35,369 bases of DNA from Spirochaetales bacterium (GCA_007127335.1 SKZO01000010.1:1-35369); one strand, 5' to 3'. Shown: positions 23,488 through 32,180, numbered from the stretch's first letter. A program made the numbers and translations. The notes: a model not told the origin generated them from the sequence alone.

Positions 23488-24775
23488 CGGTCGCGTCGCA
23501 GTACTGCGCGAGAGCGCGGATCATCGACTCGACATCCTCGGCTCCGCCGGTCTCGCGTATGCTGTGCATCGCGAGGATGGGGATACCTACGTCCACCGTC
23601 GTGATTCCGGTTCTTGCCCAGGTGATCGGGCCCACGGTTGAGCCGCTCGGCAGGTCTGAACGATTGGACATACGCTGCATGGCCACCCCGGCACGCTCGC
23701 AGGCACGCGCGAATCCGGCCGCACCGGCGGCGGTTGTCGCGTACCGGTACATGCCGTTCAGCTTGAGTACCGGACCTCCCCCGAGCAACGGTGCGTAGTC
23801 CGGATCGTGCTTGTCCTTGAAGCTCGGGTGAATCGCGTGCGCGGCGTCGTTGCTCACCACCGTGGATCTGGCGAGTACGACTTCGAGGTCCTCTTCGTCT
23901 CCTCCGGCGCAGGCCACGAGACGACGCAGAAGCCGGGAGAGAAGGCTCGACTGGGCGCCTTCGCCGCTCAGGCTGCCGACCTCCTCGTGGTTGTAGAGCA
24001 TGAGGATCCGCGGAGCGTCCGCGGCGGCCCGCAGGAATGCTTCGAGGTTCGCGAAACAGCCGGCGAGATTATCAATCCGGCTCGACGCGTATATGGACCG
24101 GTCGTCTCCGAGCAGAGTTCCTTCGGCTGCGTCGAACAGGAGGAGTTCGACTTCGGCAATTGAGCCGGCATCGGCGCCACAGGCATCGGCGACTCGTTTC
24201 CGCAGCAGATCCGCAGCCTTGCCGTCGGGCTCCCGCGGACTCGCGTCACAGATCGCGACGAGGTGGTCCTGCGCGTTGTACTCGAAGCCCTCGTTCACCT
24301 TCCGATTCAGGTGGATCGCGACGTTCGGAATGATTGCGGTCCCGTCAAGGCGTACCAGGTTCACCGAGCCGTCGGACATCGCTACGCGTCCGGCGATTCC
24401 GAGCTCGCGATCGACCCATGTGGCTCGGATCGGACCACCGTAGAGCTCGGTGGGAAGGCAGAGGCATCCCTTCCGCCAGCCGACGCTCTGTTCCCTGATC
24501 CGGAGAGCCGGGCTGTCCGTGTGGGCCGCGAGTATGGTCAACCCGCGGGTGGGCGTCCACCCGCCGAGCTCGAACGCCGCAATCGCACCGTCGCCAATAC
24601 GCACGTACCCTCTGGTTTCGGGTTCGTCCCAGCGCTGGTCGACCCGTTGCTCCGGGAATCCCTGCGCCGCGAGCCGCTGCGCCGCGACATCAACGGCGTG
24701 GTACGGCGTAGGCGATTCGTTGATGAAGCGCAGCAGCGACAACGTCGCGTCGGTTCCCGAGTTCGATCCTGTCAT
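23477..24775 (-). CDS. M18 family aminopeptidase (aspartyl/aminopeptidase I type)
   Basis: 432 residues with all co-catalytic metal ligands: His85 in AAHTDSP, Asp235 in RIDNLAGC, Glu264/Glu265 in NHEEVGS, Asp310 in VVSNDAAHA and His404 in AMHSIRE. The length matches cytoplasmic M18 enzymes, which form dodecamers and remove acidic or neutral N-terminal residues. It is first in a run with the J-domain and S66 peptidase genes. The promoter places the predicted transcription start at the ATG. Confidence 0.93.
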   Translation of the reverse strand: MTGSNSGTDATLSLLRFINESPTPYHAVDVAAQRLAAQGFPEQRVDQRWDEPETRGYVRIGDGAIAAFELGGWTPTRGLTILAAHTDSPALRIREQSVGWRKGCLCLPTELYGGPIRATWVDRELGIAGRVAMSDGSVNLVRLDGTAIIPNVAIHLNRKVNEGFEYNAQDHLVAICDASPREPDGKAADLLRKRVADACGADAGSIAEVELLLFDAAEGTLLGDDRSIYASSRIDNLAGCFANLEAFLRAAADAPRILMLYNHEEVGSLSGEGAQSSLLSRLLRRLVACAGGDEEDLEVVLARSTVVSNDAAHAIHPSFKDKHDPDYAPLLGGGPVLKLNGMYRYATTAAGAAGFARACERAGVAMQRMSNRSDLPSGSTVGPITWARTGITTVDVGIPILAMHSIRETGGAEDVESMIRALAQYCDATDDS

Positions 24776-24781
24776 GCCCGT

Positions 24782-24810
24782 ACCGTAGCCGGTTCGCCTT
24801 CATTGGGCAA
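24782..24810 (-). promoter_or_regulatory. Promoter of M18 aminopeptidase operon, likely leaderless
   Basis: Minus strand: TTGCCC (24805-24810), 17 nt, TACGGT (24782-24787), then 6 nt to the ATG at 24775. No Shine-Dalgarno sequence is present. Confidence 0.55.
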
Positions 24811-24841
24811 GAACCGGGCCCGTGAGACGACGGACGGTGTC

Positions 24842-24870
24842 TTGACGGTATTCGACCCCGACGGTACCTT
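24842..24870 (+). promoter_or_regulatory. Promoter of tRNA-Val
   Basis: TTGACG (24842-24847), a 17-nt spacer and TACCTT (24865-24870), followed by a GC-rich stretch. The predicted start near 24877 is 3 nt before the mature tRNA. Confidence 0.65.
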
Positions 24871-24879
24871 CTCGGGCAT

Positions 24880-24952
24880 GGGCGCTTAGCTCAGCTGGGA
24901 GAGCGCTTGCCTTACAAGCAAGATGTCGGCGGTTCAAATCCGTCAGCGCCCA
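24880..24952 (+). tRNA. tRNA-Val (anticodon UAC)
   Basis: A 73-nt cloverleaf. The acceptor stem pairs GGGCGCT (24880-24886) with AGCGCCC (24945-24951), with discriminator A at 24952. The anticodon stem pairs CTTGC with GCAAG around the loop CTTACAA, giving anticodon TAC at 24913-24915. The D arm (GCTCAGCTGGGAGAGC) and T loop (GGTTCAAATCC) are standard. CCA is not encoded. Confidence 0.97.
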
Positions 24953-24964
24953 TCTCCCTCCCAC

Positions 24965-24993
24965 TTTTCATCGCGCGACTTCTGGAGTAGCTT
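24965..24993 (+). promoter_or_regulatory. Promoter of first EF-G gene, likely leaderless
   Basis: TTTTCA (24965-24970), 17 nt, TAGCTT (24988-24993), then 6 nt to the ATG at 25000. A GGAG at 24983-24986 is 13 nt from the ATG, too far for a good ribosome site. Read-through from the tRNA promoter is also possible, since I see no terminator in between. Confidence 0.45.
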
Positions 24994-24999
24994 CTCACA

Positions 25000-27033
25000 A
25001 TGCCGCCCAGGAACAACCGCAATATCGGAATCATGGCCCACATTGACGCCGGCAAGACGACGACGACTGAACGGATGCTCTACTACACGGGGCGCAGTCA
25101 TCGTATTGGCGAGGTCGACCGGGGCGATACGATCATGGACTGGATGGTCCAGGAACAGAACCGCGGCATCACCATCACATCGGCCGCCACGACGTGCGTC
25201 TGGAAAGGGACGCAGATCAACATCATTGACACGCCGGGCCACGTCGATTTCACCGCTGAGGTCGAACGGTCTCTGCGGGTGCTCGACGGAGCCGTCGCCA
25301 TATTCTGTGCGGTAGGAGGCGTTGAGCCGCAGTCGGAAACCGTCTGGCGTCAGGCGAACAGCTATGAGATCCCGCGGATCGCGTACATCAACAAGATGGA
25401 TCGTATAGGGGCCGACTTCGAGGCGGTCCTGGTCGAGATGCGCAAGAAGCTCGCGGCAAATCCTCTCGCGGTCCAGATACCGATCGGCCGGGAGAACTCT
25501 TTCGAAGCGGTGATCGATCTTCGCACGATGGAGGAGATACACTGGTTGCCGGACAAGCAGGGTGCCGATCTCACGCGAAGCCCGGTCCGGGGCGAGTTGC
25601 TCGATCAGGCGCGCGCGTGGCGGGAGAAACTCCTTGACGAGCTCAGTCGTCATTCCGACGAGATGACCGAGCTCATTCTCGAAGGCGCGGATATCCCCGT
25701 GACGCTGATCGACGCGACGATCCGGGAACAGACGATGGCGCGCTCCATCGTTCCGGTGTTCACCGGAGCGAGCCTGCGCAACATTGGCGTGCAGCCGCTG
25801 CTCGACGCGGTCGTCGCCTACCTTCCCGCTCCCGATGAGCTGCCGCCAATCGTGGCGCACCACCTCACGAAGGACAGCGACGTCGAGATCGAACGGTCTG
25901 AGACCGGACCCGATGTCGCGCTCGTCTTCAAGATCCAGACCGAACGTGAAGCAGGCGCGCTGAGCTTCATTCGCGTCTATAGCGGAAAGGTGAAGGCCGG
26001 TTCGGCCGTCATGAACCACAACAAGCGAAAGCGGGAACGAATCAACCGCCTTCTGCGCGTGCATGCCAACCGGACCGAGCAGGTGGACACGCTTCTCGCC
26101 GGAGAGATCGGCGCGATCGTCGGGTTCAAGCTCGCGCAGACCGGAGACACCATAGGCAGTGAGGGCTACCCGGTCATTCTTGAGCGGATGCACTTCCCGG
26201 AGCCGGTGATTCACGTCGCAATAGAGCCGCGAACACTCAGTGAGCGTGATCGTCTGAAGAGCGTTCTGCAGACCCTTTCTCGCGAGGACCCCACCTTTCT
26301 CTCGAAGGAGGACGAGGACACCGGTGAGTTGGTCATCTCCGGGATGGGAGAGCTGCACCTGGATGTCCTGGTCACCCGGGTCATCGACGACTTCCGGGTA
26401 GCCGCCAAAGTCGGGAAGCCGCAGGTGACCTACCGGGAGAGTATCACGCAGACGGTAGAGCACCGGGAACGGTTCTCGCGAATGCTTGCCGGGAAGGAGA
26501 ACAGCGCCGACCTGACACTCAAAGTCGAACCTTTGCCCCGCGGAACCGGGAACACCTTCATCAGCGCGATCCGCAAGGACCTGTTGCCGCAGACGCTTCT
26601 GGATGCGGTCGAGCGCGGAGTCAGGGGGGCGCTCGCCGGAGGCATCATACAGGGTTATCCCGCTTTCGACATAGGCGTCACTCTGACCCATGCAGTGTAC
26701 AGCGAATCCACGTCCACCGAGTTCGCATTTGAGGCGGCGGCGAGCATCTGCCTCGACAACGCGTGTCGGGAGGCCGGTCCCATACTGCTCGAGCCGATCA
26801 TGAAGCTCGACGTCATCGTTCCCAGGGAGTTCATGGGAGATGTCATCACCGGCATCACCATGCGGGGCGGACTGGTCCAGAGCGTCGAGTCGCGCCCGAG
26901 CGCCGAGCATATCCGCGCGTCGGCTCCCCTGGAGAAGATGTTCGGGTACTCCACTGCTCTGCGCTCGGCGACGCAGGGACGAGGGACCTATGCGATGGAG
27001 TTCAGCCATTTCGAGAGCAAGACGACCAGGTAG
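25000..27033 (+). CDS. fusA: Elongation factor G paralogue, EF-G2mt/spdEFG2-like (probable ribosome recycling)
   Basis: 677 residues with a complete GTPase domain: [11 protein letters not shown] (13-23), switch [18 protein letters not shown] with the catalytic-type His, and NKMDRIGAD. Domains II-V follow, ending in [15 protein letters not shown]. The N-terminal half closely resembles human GFM2 (mitochondrial EF-G2), which splits ribosomes during recycling; the spirochaete counterpart (spdEFG2) has been shown to do this in Borrelia. Domain IV is divergent: the KKQSGG loop is replaced by [14 protein letters not shown], and the tip His found in translocases is Ser568. This supports a recycling role rather than translocation. 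It lies directly after tRNA-Val and before the second EF-G. Confidence 0.93.
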   Translation: MPPRNNRNIGIMAHIDAGKTTTTERMLYYTGRSHRIGEVDRGDTIMDWMVQEQNRGITITSAATTCVWKGTQINIIDTPGHVDFTAEVERSLRVLDGAVAIFCAVGGVEPQSETVWRQANSYEIPRIAYINKMDRIGADFEAVLVEMRKKLAANPLAVQIPIGRENSFEAVIDLRTMEEIHWLPDKQGADLTRSPVRGELLDQARAWREKLLDELSRHSDEMTELILEGADIPVTLIDATIREQTMARSIVPVFTGASLRNIGVQPLLDAVVAYLPAPDELPPIVAHHLTKDSDVEIERSETGPDVALVFKIQTEREAGALSFIRVYSGKVKAGSAVMNHNKRKRERINRLLRVHANRTEQVDTLLAGEIGAIVGFKLAQTGDTIGSEGYPVILERMHFPEPVIHVAIEPRTLSERDRLKSVLQTLSREDPTFLSKEDEDTGELVISGMGELHLDVLVTRVIDDFRVAAKVGKPQVTYRESITQTVEHRERFSRMLAGKENSADLTLKVEPLPRGTGNTFISAIRKDLLPQTLLDAVERGVRGALAGGIIQGYPAFDIGVTLTHAVYSESTSTEFAFEAAASICLDNACREAGPILLEPIMKLDVIVPREFMGDVITGITMRGGLVQSVESRPSAEHIRASAPLEKMFGYSTALRSATQGRGTYAMEFSHFESKTTR

Positions 27034-27037
27034 CTGC

Positions 27038-27055
27038 GCTGCAGCTCGCTGCAGC
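27038..27055 (+). terminator. Hairpin after the first EF-G gene
   Basis: GCTGCAG (27038-27044), loop CTCG, CTGCAGC (27049-27055), a perfect 7-bp stem beginning 4 nt after the TAG stop. No T-run follows. The loop is the same CTCG as in the hairpin at 13066-13085. Confidence 0.35.
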
Positions 27056-27060
27056 TCGCT
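27041..27060 (+). repeat. Tandem 10-bp repeat
   Basis: Two exact copies of gcagctcgct (27041-27050 and 27051-27060). The last base of the second copy is the first T of the TTGACA -35 box of the next gene. Confidence 0.85.
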
Positions 27061-27089
27061 TGACAGTGCTTCGCGGCCGTCACTATAGT
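27060..27089 (+). promoter_or_regulatory. Strong promoter of second EF-G gene
   Basis: Consensus TTGACA (27060-27065), 18 nt, TATAGT (27084-27089; 5 of 6 consensus bases). The leader is about 45 nt and ends in a strong ribosome site, so this transcript is leadered. Confidence 0.75.
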
Positions 27090-27129
27090 AGGTGCCTGAA
27101 CCCGGACAAGAGCATAGAAAACCCCGCGC

Positions 27130-27135
27130 AAGGAG
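27130..27135 (+). promoter_or_regulatory. Shine-Dalgarno site of second EF-G gene
   Basis: AAGGAG six nt before the ATG at 27142. It contrasts with the missing site in front of the neighbouring EF-G gene. Confidence 0.8.
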
Positions 27136-27141
27136 CATCTG

Positions 27142-29223
27142 ATGAGTATTTCGACCGATTCGATCCGTAACGTAGCCATTGCCGGCCATGGCACGACCGG
27201 CAAGACAGCCCTCATGGAGTCTATCCTTTACACCGCAGGAGTCATCCCACGGGCCGAATCGGTCGAGAGTGGAAAGACCGTCAGCGATTTCACCGACGAG
27301 GAAGTGTCGAACAACTTCTCGGTTCACACTACCCTCGCCCATCTGTCGTGGCAGGAGAAAAAGATCAACCTTCTCGACACACCCGGCGCGTCCGATTTCG
27401 TGGGCGAGGTCGTCGCCGCCTTTCGCGTGGCAGAGAGCGCGATGGTCGTGGTCGGCGCGAGATCCGGAGTGCAGATAGAGACGATCAAGCTCTGGCGTCG
27501 ACTCGAACAGCGGCAGATGCCCCGATTCGTCTTCATCAACAGAATGGATGAGGAGCGTGCCGACTTTCAGTCCGCGGTAGACGACCTCTCGGAGAAGTTC
27601 GACAAGACGTTCGTTCCCATCGTGATCCCGATCGGTTCCGGTGCGGATTTCAGGGGAGTGGTGAACCTCGTCGAGATGAAGGCGTACCTCGTACCGGAAG
27701 CCGGTCGCGGCGAAGAGCCCGTCGACATTCCGGCAGAGATCCAGCCGGCCGTCGACGAGGCGCGCGAGATTCTCATTGGCGCTGCCGCCGAAGGTGATGA
27801 AGAGCTCGAGATGAAGTACCTCGAGGAAGAGACGCTGGATAACGATGAGGTTCGCCGGGGTCTTGCTCTTGGACTTCGGCACGGAAAGATCGCGCCGGTG
27901 CTGTGTGGATCGGCGACGACGCAGGTAGGCATCGTGTCGCTCCTGAACTTCATCGCGAACAGCGCTCCGAGTCCGGAGGGCGTCACGGACATCACCGTCG
28001 GTGCCGACGGACAGGAGTCATCCATGAGCATCTCTCAGGATGCTCCGTTCAGCGCACTGGTGTTCAAGACGAGCATCGACCAGTTCTCCGGTAAGCTGAG
28101 TTATATCAAGTGTATGTCCGGAGTTCTCAACGGAGACACCGATCTGTACAACGTGCGCGAGCAGAAGAAGGATCGAGCGGGGAAGCTGTATACTGCCGTG
28201 GGGAAGAAGCTTGAAGAGCTGTCGGATATCGTCGCCGGAGACATCGGCGTGATGTCAAAGGTGGCAACGGCTCAGACCAACGATACCTATGCAACGCCGG
28301 ACAACCCGGTCAGCTATCGCGCGCTCCAGCTTCCGCAACCGGTCTACTCCGTCGCGATCGAGGCAGTGAATCGCAAGGACGAGGACAAGCTCGCGCAGAT
28401 GATCTCTCGCATAACAGACGAGGACAAGACCTTCGTCGTGCGCTACAACCCGGAGACCAAGGAAACCGTAGCGAGCGGCATGGGTGAGCTGCATCTCAAC
28501 CTCATCCTGGACAAGATCCGCGAGACGCAGAAGATCGAGGTCAGTACCCGCGTTCCCAAGGTTGCCTACCGGGAGACGATCACGTCCGGTGCTGAGGCTG
28601 AGTACACTCACAAGAAACAGTCCGGCGGGCATGGCCAGTACGGGCGTGTGGTGATCAAGATCCGTTCACTCGATCGAGGTGAGCACTACGCGTTCGAGAA
28701 TCTTATCAAGGGGCAGGCGGTGAGCAAGGGCTACGTCCCCGGGATCGAGAAGGGTCTGCACGAGGCGATGGAATCCGGCGTGCTTGCCGGGTACCCGGTA
28801 GTCGACGTCGGCATCGAGCTTCTCGACGGAAAGGAACACCCGGTCGATTCCTCGGAAATGGCGTTCAAGCTTGCCGCGCGCGGCGCGCTTCGCGATGCGA
28901 TGGCCAAATCGAAGCCAACGCTGCTCGAGCCGATCATGAACCTCAACGTGTTCATCGAGGAACAGTACCTTGGAGACGTGCTCGGGGATCTGTCGGGTCG
29001 GCGAGGTCGCGTTCTCGGTCAGGAACAGCTCGGCGGCGGCATTATCGAGATCAAGGCCCAGGTCCCCCAGGCCGAATTGCTGCGGTATGCGATCGATCTC
29101 CGGTCGATCACCTCCGGAACCGGTGGTTTCGAGCTGGAGTTCGATCACTACAGCCCGATTTCCGGCAAGATCGCCGACGACGTGATCGCGGCCGCCAAGG
29201 CTGCTCAGGAAGCGGAGGAGTAA
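27142..29223 (+). CDS. Elongation factor G-like GTPase, EFG-II type
   Basis: 693 residues with an EF-G domain order. The P-loop is GHGTTGKT (15-22), switch I lacks RGITI (NNFSVHTTL instead), G3 is LLDTPGASDF with Ala83 in place of the catalytic His, and G4 is NRMDEERAD. Domain IV is translocase-like: HKKQSGGHGQYG is present and the tip His566 (GKEHPVDSSEMAF) is kept. The pattern matches the EFG-II group, whose Thermus thermophilus member (EF-G-2) binds ribosomes and supports poly(Phe) synthesis. Its cellular job is not settled. Strong promoter and ribosome site suggest high expression. It forms a tandem with the recycling-type EF-G, and its stop lies 7 nt from the convergent trmB end. Confidence 0.9.
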   Translation: MSISTDSIRNVAIAGHGTTGKTALMESILYTAGVIPRAESVESGKTVSDFTDEEVSNNFSVHTTLAHLSWQEKKINLLDTPGASDFVGEVVAAFRVAESAMVVVGARSGVQIETIKLWRRLEQRQMPRFVFINRMDEERADFQSAVDDLSEKFDKTFVPIVIPIGSGADFRGVVNLVEMKAYLVPEAGRGEEPVDIPAEIQPAVDEAREILIGAAAEGDEELEMKYLEEETLDNDEVRRGLALGLRHGKIAPVLCGSATTQVGIVSLLNFIANSAPSPEGVTDITVGADGQESSMSISQDAPFSALVFKTSIDQFSGKLSYIKCMSGVLNGDTDLYNVREQKKDRAGKLYTAVGKKLEELSDIVAGDIGVMSKVATAQTNDTYATPDNPVSYRALQLPQPVYSVAIEAVNRKDEDKLAQMISRITDEDKTFVVRYNPETKETVASGMGELHLNLILDKIRETQKIEVSTRVPKVAYRETITSGAEAEYTHKKQSGGHGQYGRVVIKIRSLDRGEHYAFENLIKGQAVSKGYVPGIEKGLHEAMESGVLAGYPVVDVGIELLDGKEHPVDSSEMAFKLAARGALRDAMAKSKPTLLEPIMNLNVFIEEQYLGDVLGDLSGRRGRVLGQEQLGGGIIEIKAQVPQAELLRYAIDLRSITSGTGGFELEFDHYSPISGKIADDVIAAAKAAQEAEE

Positions 29224-29230
29224 GGCCGGT

Positions 29231-29917
29231 TCATCCCGAGCGTACGTAGTAGAGCTCGAGGATCGGCCGGTCGGCGCGCAGGCCTTTTCGCTCGAAAGCC
29301 GTCCGCGGCCGCCACGGCTGCGGCGGCGCGAATCCGCCGTAGCGGTTGCGCAACCCCTCCGTCCCGTCGAGCACGTCCATGGCCGCGCGCGCATACTCCT
29401 GCCAATCGGTGACCATATAGAGGTACCCGTTCGGCTCGAGTCGGCGAGCCATCAGACGCGTCAGTGCCGGACGCACGATCCGGCGCTTGTGGTGCCGCTT
29501 CTTGGGCCACGGGTCGGGGAAGAAGAGATGGATGCCGGCAATCGACTCATCCGGAATCATCTGTTCGAGCACGAGGATTGCATCGTCGTGAATGATCCGC
29601 ACGTTGTCGAGTCCGGCGTCCTCGATCCGTGAGAGGAGTTTGCCTACCCCGGGCTTGTAGACCTCGATTCCCAGGTAGTTGACCCCTGGCGTCGCGGCTG
29701 CGATCTCTGCGGTGGCGTGCCCCATCCCGAACCCGATCTCGAGTACGACCGGACGTTCCTCATGCGCGAACAGCGACCCGGGCTCGATCGGCGTGTCCTT
29801 TCTGCGAATGCAGTACCGCCCGGACAGTCTCTCATACGACCGACGCTGGTGCTCGCTCATACGCGTAGCGCGTCTGACGTAGCTCTTGATGTGATCGCGG
29901 TCGCGGTATTCACTCAT
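29231..29917 (-). CDS. trmB: tRNA (guanine-N7-)-methyltransferase
   Basis: 228 residues. The SAM-binding motif is LEIGFGMGHATAE (59-71), GIEVYKPG (83-90) forms the next motif, and the TrmB signature PDPWPKKRHHKRR spans 134-146, followed by VTDWQEYA. It makes m7G46 in the variable loop of tRNAs. It starts with an ATG overlapping the ptsP stop by 4 nt and has no good Shine-Dalgarno sequence, so it is probably translated by coupling to ptsP. Confidence 0.95.
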   Translation of the reverse strand: MSEYRDRDHIKSYVRRATRMSEHQRRSYERLSGRYCIRRKDTPIEPGSLFAHEERPVVLEIGFGMGHATAEIAAATPGVNYLGIEVYKPGVGKLLSRIEDAGLDNVRIIHDDAILVLEQMIPDESIAGIHLFFPDPWPKKRHHKRRIVRPALTRLMARRLEPNGYLYMVTDWQEYARAAMDVLDGTEGLRNRYGGFAPPQPWRPRTAFERKGLRADRPILELYYVRSG

Positions 29918-32160
29918 AGTCCGGACTCTGCGATTACGCGCTGCACATCACCAACCGATGGCTGCCTCAGGAGCTCCGCCGAGAACTCCTGCGACTTCGT
30001 GGTGGTAACCGAGCTGATCTCATCCCTGATACGCGACAGGCGCGCAGGGTCTGCACTGATGCTGCGCAATCCGCAACCGATGAGAAACCGGATCATCAGA
30101 GGCGATGAACCGATCTCCCCGCACATCGACACGTGCGTCCCGTGCCGCCGGGCAGTTTTGATGACGCGGCACAGTGCGCGAAGAACCGCCGGGTGGTACG
30201 GATTGTAGAGTCGTTCCACCTGCTCGTTCGACCGATCGACCGCAAGCAGGTACATGACCAGGTCGTTCGATCCAATACTCAGGAAGTCTGCCTCCCTCGC
30301 GAACTCGTCACAGCACTCGACGGCGCTGGGCAACTCGATCATGACACCGAGTTTCGGGTGTCGGTGGTGTTCGAGGCCTTCGTCGGCGAGATCGGCGGAT
30401 ACGTCGCGAACACGCTCGCGGGCACGGAGAAACTCGTCGAGCGAAGCAACCATGGGGAAGAGTATTCGCAGATCACGGTCCGCTCCGGCGCGCAGTATCG
30501 CACGCAGCTGATCGTCAAAGAGCTCGGGGTGTGCGAGGCTGAATCTGATACCTCGAAGGCCCAGGAACGGATTGCTCTCCTGGTACTCACGGTCGCCGAA
30601 CAGCTTGTCGCCGCCGACATCGAGTGTCCGCAGGACTACCGGCCCCTCTCCCGCACGCTCCACGATGCGACGGTAGATGCGGTACTGTTCGGCTTCGGAC
30701 GGGAAGTCGTTGCGCACGAGGAAGGGAAACTCGCTTCTGTAGAGGCCTATACCCATCGCTCCGGCACGCACGGCGAGCTCGACGTCGTGCAGGATGTTGA
30801 CGTTGGCGAGCAGCTCCACTTCGACCCCGTCGGCAGTGGGCGCAGGCGAAGGAGCGTGTCCTGGTCTGTCCGTCTGACGTGCTGCCTGAGTCGTCTGAAA
30901 CTGATCGAGGAGGGTCTGGTGCGGATTGCGGTGGATGATGCCCTCATACGCGTCGACTGCAACGAGCTCCCCTTCCGGCAGCTCGTCTTCGCGTCTCGCT
31001 CGAAGGAGCACCGAGGGTATCTCGAGGCTCCTGGCGAGGATCGTGAGGTGTGCGGTATTGCCTCCGCCGGTGAGGACCAGGCCCTCGGCGTGCTGCGCTG
31101 CGAGGCGCACGAGATCGGACGGGTACATCTCATGGGCGATGACAACGCGTGCACGCAGGTCACCGTGGGCCTCCTTACCACCCTTGAGATTGCGCACCAG
31201 CCGCTGGCCGAGGTCACGGATATCATGAACCTTCTCCCTCGTCCTCGGGTTGCTGCTTGCGGCGAGCAGGTTCACGTACCGGTGAACGACCTGCCGAACC
31301 GACTCGTGGGCGGTTGACCCTTCCCGTATCAGGCGGATCATCTCTCCGGAGAACTCTTGGTCGCGCAGCATGAGCAGATGCGAAGAGAAGATCAGGTTCG
31401 CGAGATCCGATATCCGCTCGTCCAGATCCCGATGAATGGTCTCGATCTGAGAATCAGTACGTTCGAGTGCCGCACGGAAGGCGGCTTCCTGGTCCCCAGT
31501 GTCAGGCGAATCGTGCTCGGCGAGCAGATCATGCGCATGTAGATGGACTATGCGCCCGACGGCGATCCCCTCGCTCGCTACGTGGCATCGAATCGACTCG
31601 GAACGACGTGCCGCGGGAACCTCGTCGCTGTCCGAGCGTGTATGCAGCTCCATGAGCATCTCGACGTTTTCAAGCGTCGCTGCCAGCTGACCGGCAATCG
31701 TCTGGAGCGCCCGCGTGTCGTGTCGGGTGAACTGGTCCGGGCGACGATGCTGCACGACCAGGGCGCCAATCCGATTCAGCCCATGCCGGATAGGTACGGC
31801 GAGAAAGCTCTGGTATTCCTCCTCGCGCGTGTTGGGGATGAACTTGTACCTTGGGCTCCGCGATGCATGTGCCTCTCTGATGGGGCGCAGTTCCTTGACC
31901 GCGGTACCGGTAATGCCTTCTCCGAGACTCAGGTGCACCCTGCCGACTGCGTCCGGATCGAGTCCCCGATTTGCCCGGAGCACGAGGCGCCGTCCGCTCT
32001 CGTCAAGGAGGTAGATGCTGCATACATCGCTTTGCATGTGCTCCGCGATGTGATCAACGACATCCTGGAGAAACCCGTCGATATTCGTCCTCTTGCCGAA
32101 CAGGCTCGAAAGCTCAGAGATGCTCCACACCAGTTCGATATTGTCCTTGCGTACGGCCAT
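29914..32160 (-). CDS. ptsP: GAF-domain PEP-protein phosphotransferase (EI-Ntr, PtsP)
   Basis: 748 residues. An N-terminal GAF domain (about 15-165) precedes an enzyme I module: helical HPr-binding region (about 190-330), phospho-His371 in GGGNTAHLTILAR (usual motif GGxTSH; Ser is Ala here), linker, then the PEP-binding barrel with LRTLDVGGDK, IGSNDLVMY and the catalytic Cys in MCGEIGSS (about residue 679). PtsP starts the nitrogen-type phosphotransferase relay, passing phosphate from PEP to NPr and EIIANtr as a regulatory signal rather than for sugar uptake. No NPr or EIIA gene lies in the window. TACTAT ends 7 nt before the ATG, hinting at an internal promoter after mfd, though its -35 box is weak. 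Confidence 0.93.
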   Translation of the reverse strand: MAVRKDNIELVWSISELSSLFGKRTNIDGFLQDVVDHIAEHMQSDVCSIYLLDESGRRLVLRANRGLDPDAVGRVHLSLGEGITGTAVKELRPIREAHASRSPRYKFIPNTREEEYQSFLAVPIRHGLNRIGALVVQHRRPDQFTRHDTRALQTIAGQLAATLENVEMLMELHTRSDSDEVPAARRSESIRCHVASEGIAVGRIVHLHAHDLLAEHDSPDTGDQEAAFRAALERTDSQIETIHRDLDERISDLANLIFSSHLLMLRDQEFSGEMIRLIREGSTAHESVRQVVHRYVNLLAASSNPRTREKVHDIRDLGQRLVRNLKGGKEAHGDLRARVVIAHEMYPSDLVRLAAQHAEGLVLTGGGNTAHLTILARSLEIPSVLLRARREDELPEGELVAVDAYEGIIHRNPHQTLLDQFQTTQAARQTDRPGHAPSPAPTADGVEVELLANVNILHDVELAVRAGAMGIGLYRSEFPFLVRNDFPSEAEQYRIYRRIVERAGEGPVVLRTLDVGGDKLFGDREYQESNPFLGLRGIRFSLAHPELFDDQLRAILRAGADRDLRILFPMVASLDEFLRARERVRDVSADLADEGLEHHRHPKLGVMIELPSAVECCDEFAREADFLSIGSNDLVMYLLAVDRSNEQVERLYNPYHPAVLRALCRVIKTARRHGTHVSMCGEIGSSPLMIRFLIGCGLRSISADPARLSRIRDEISSVTTTKSQEFSAELLRQPSVGDVQRVIAESGL

Positions 32161-32180
32161 TGGATGTATAGTACCATCTC

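Noticed and set aside
24943-27882. Open frame of 979 codons antisense to tRNA-Val and both EF-G genes
   Set aside because: It crosses a tRNA, two strong GTPase genes and their promoters, and its composition is that of a reverse-complement shadow.
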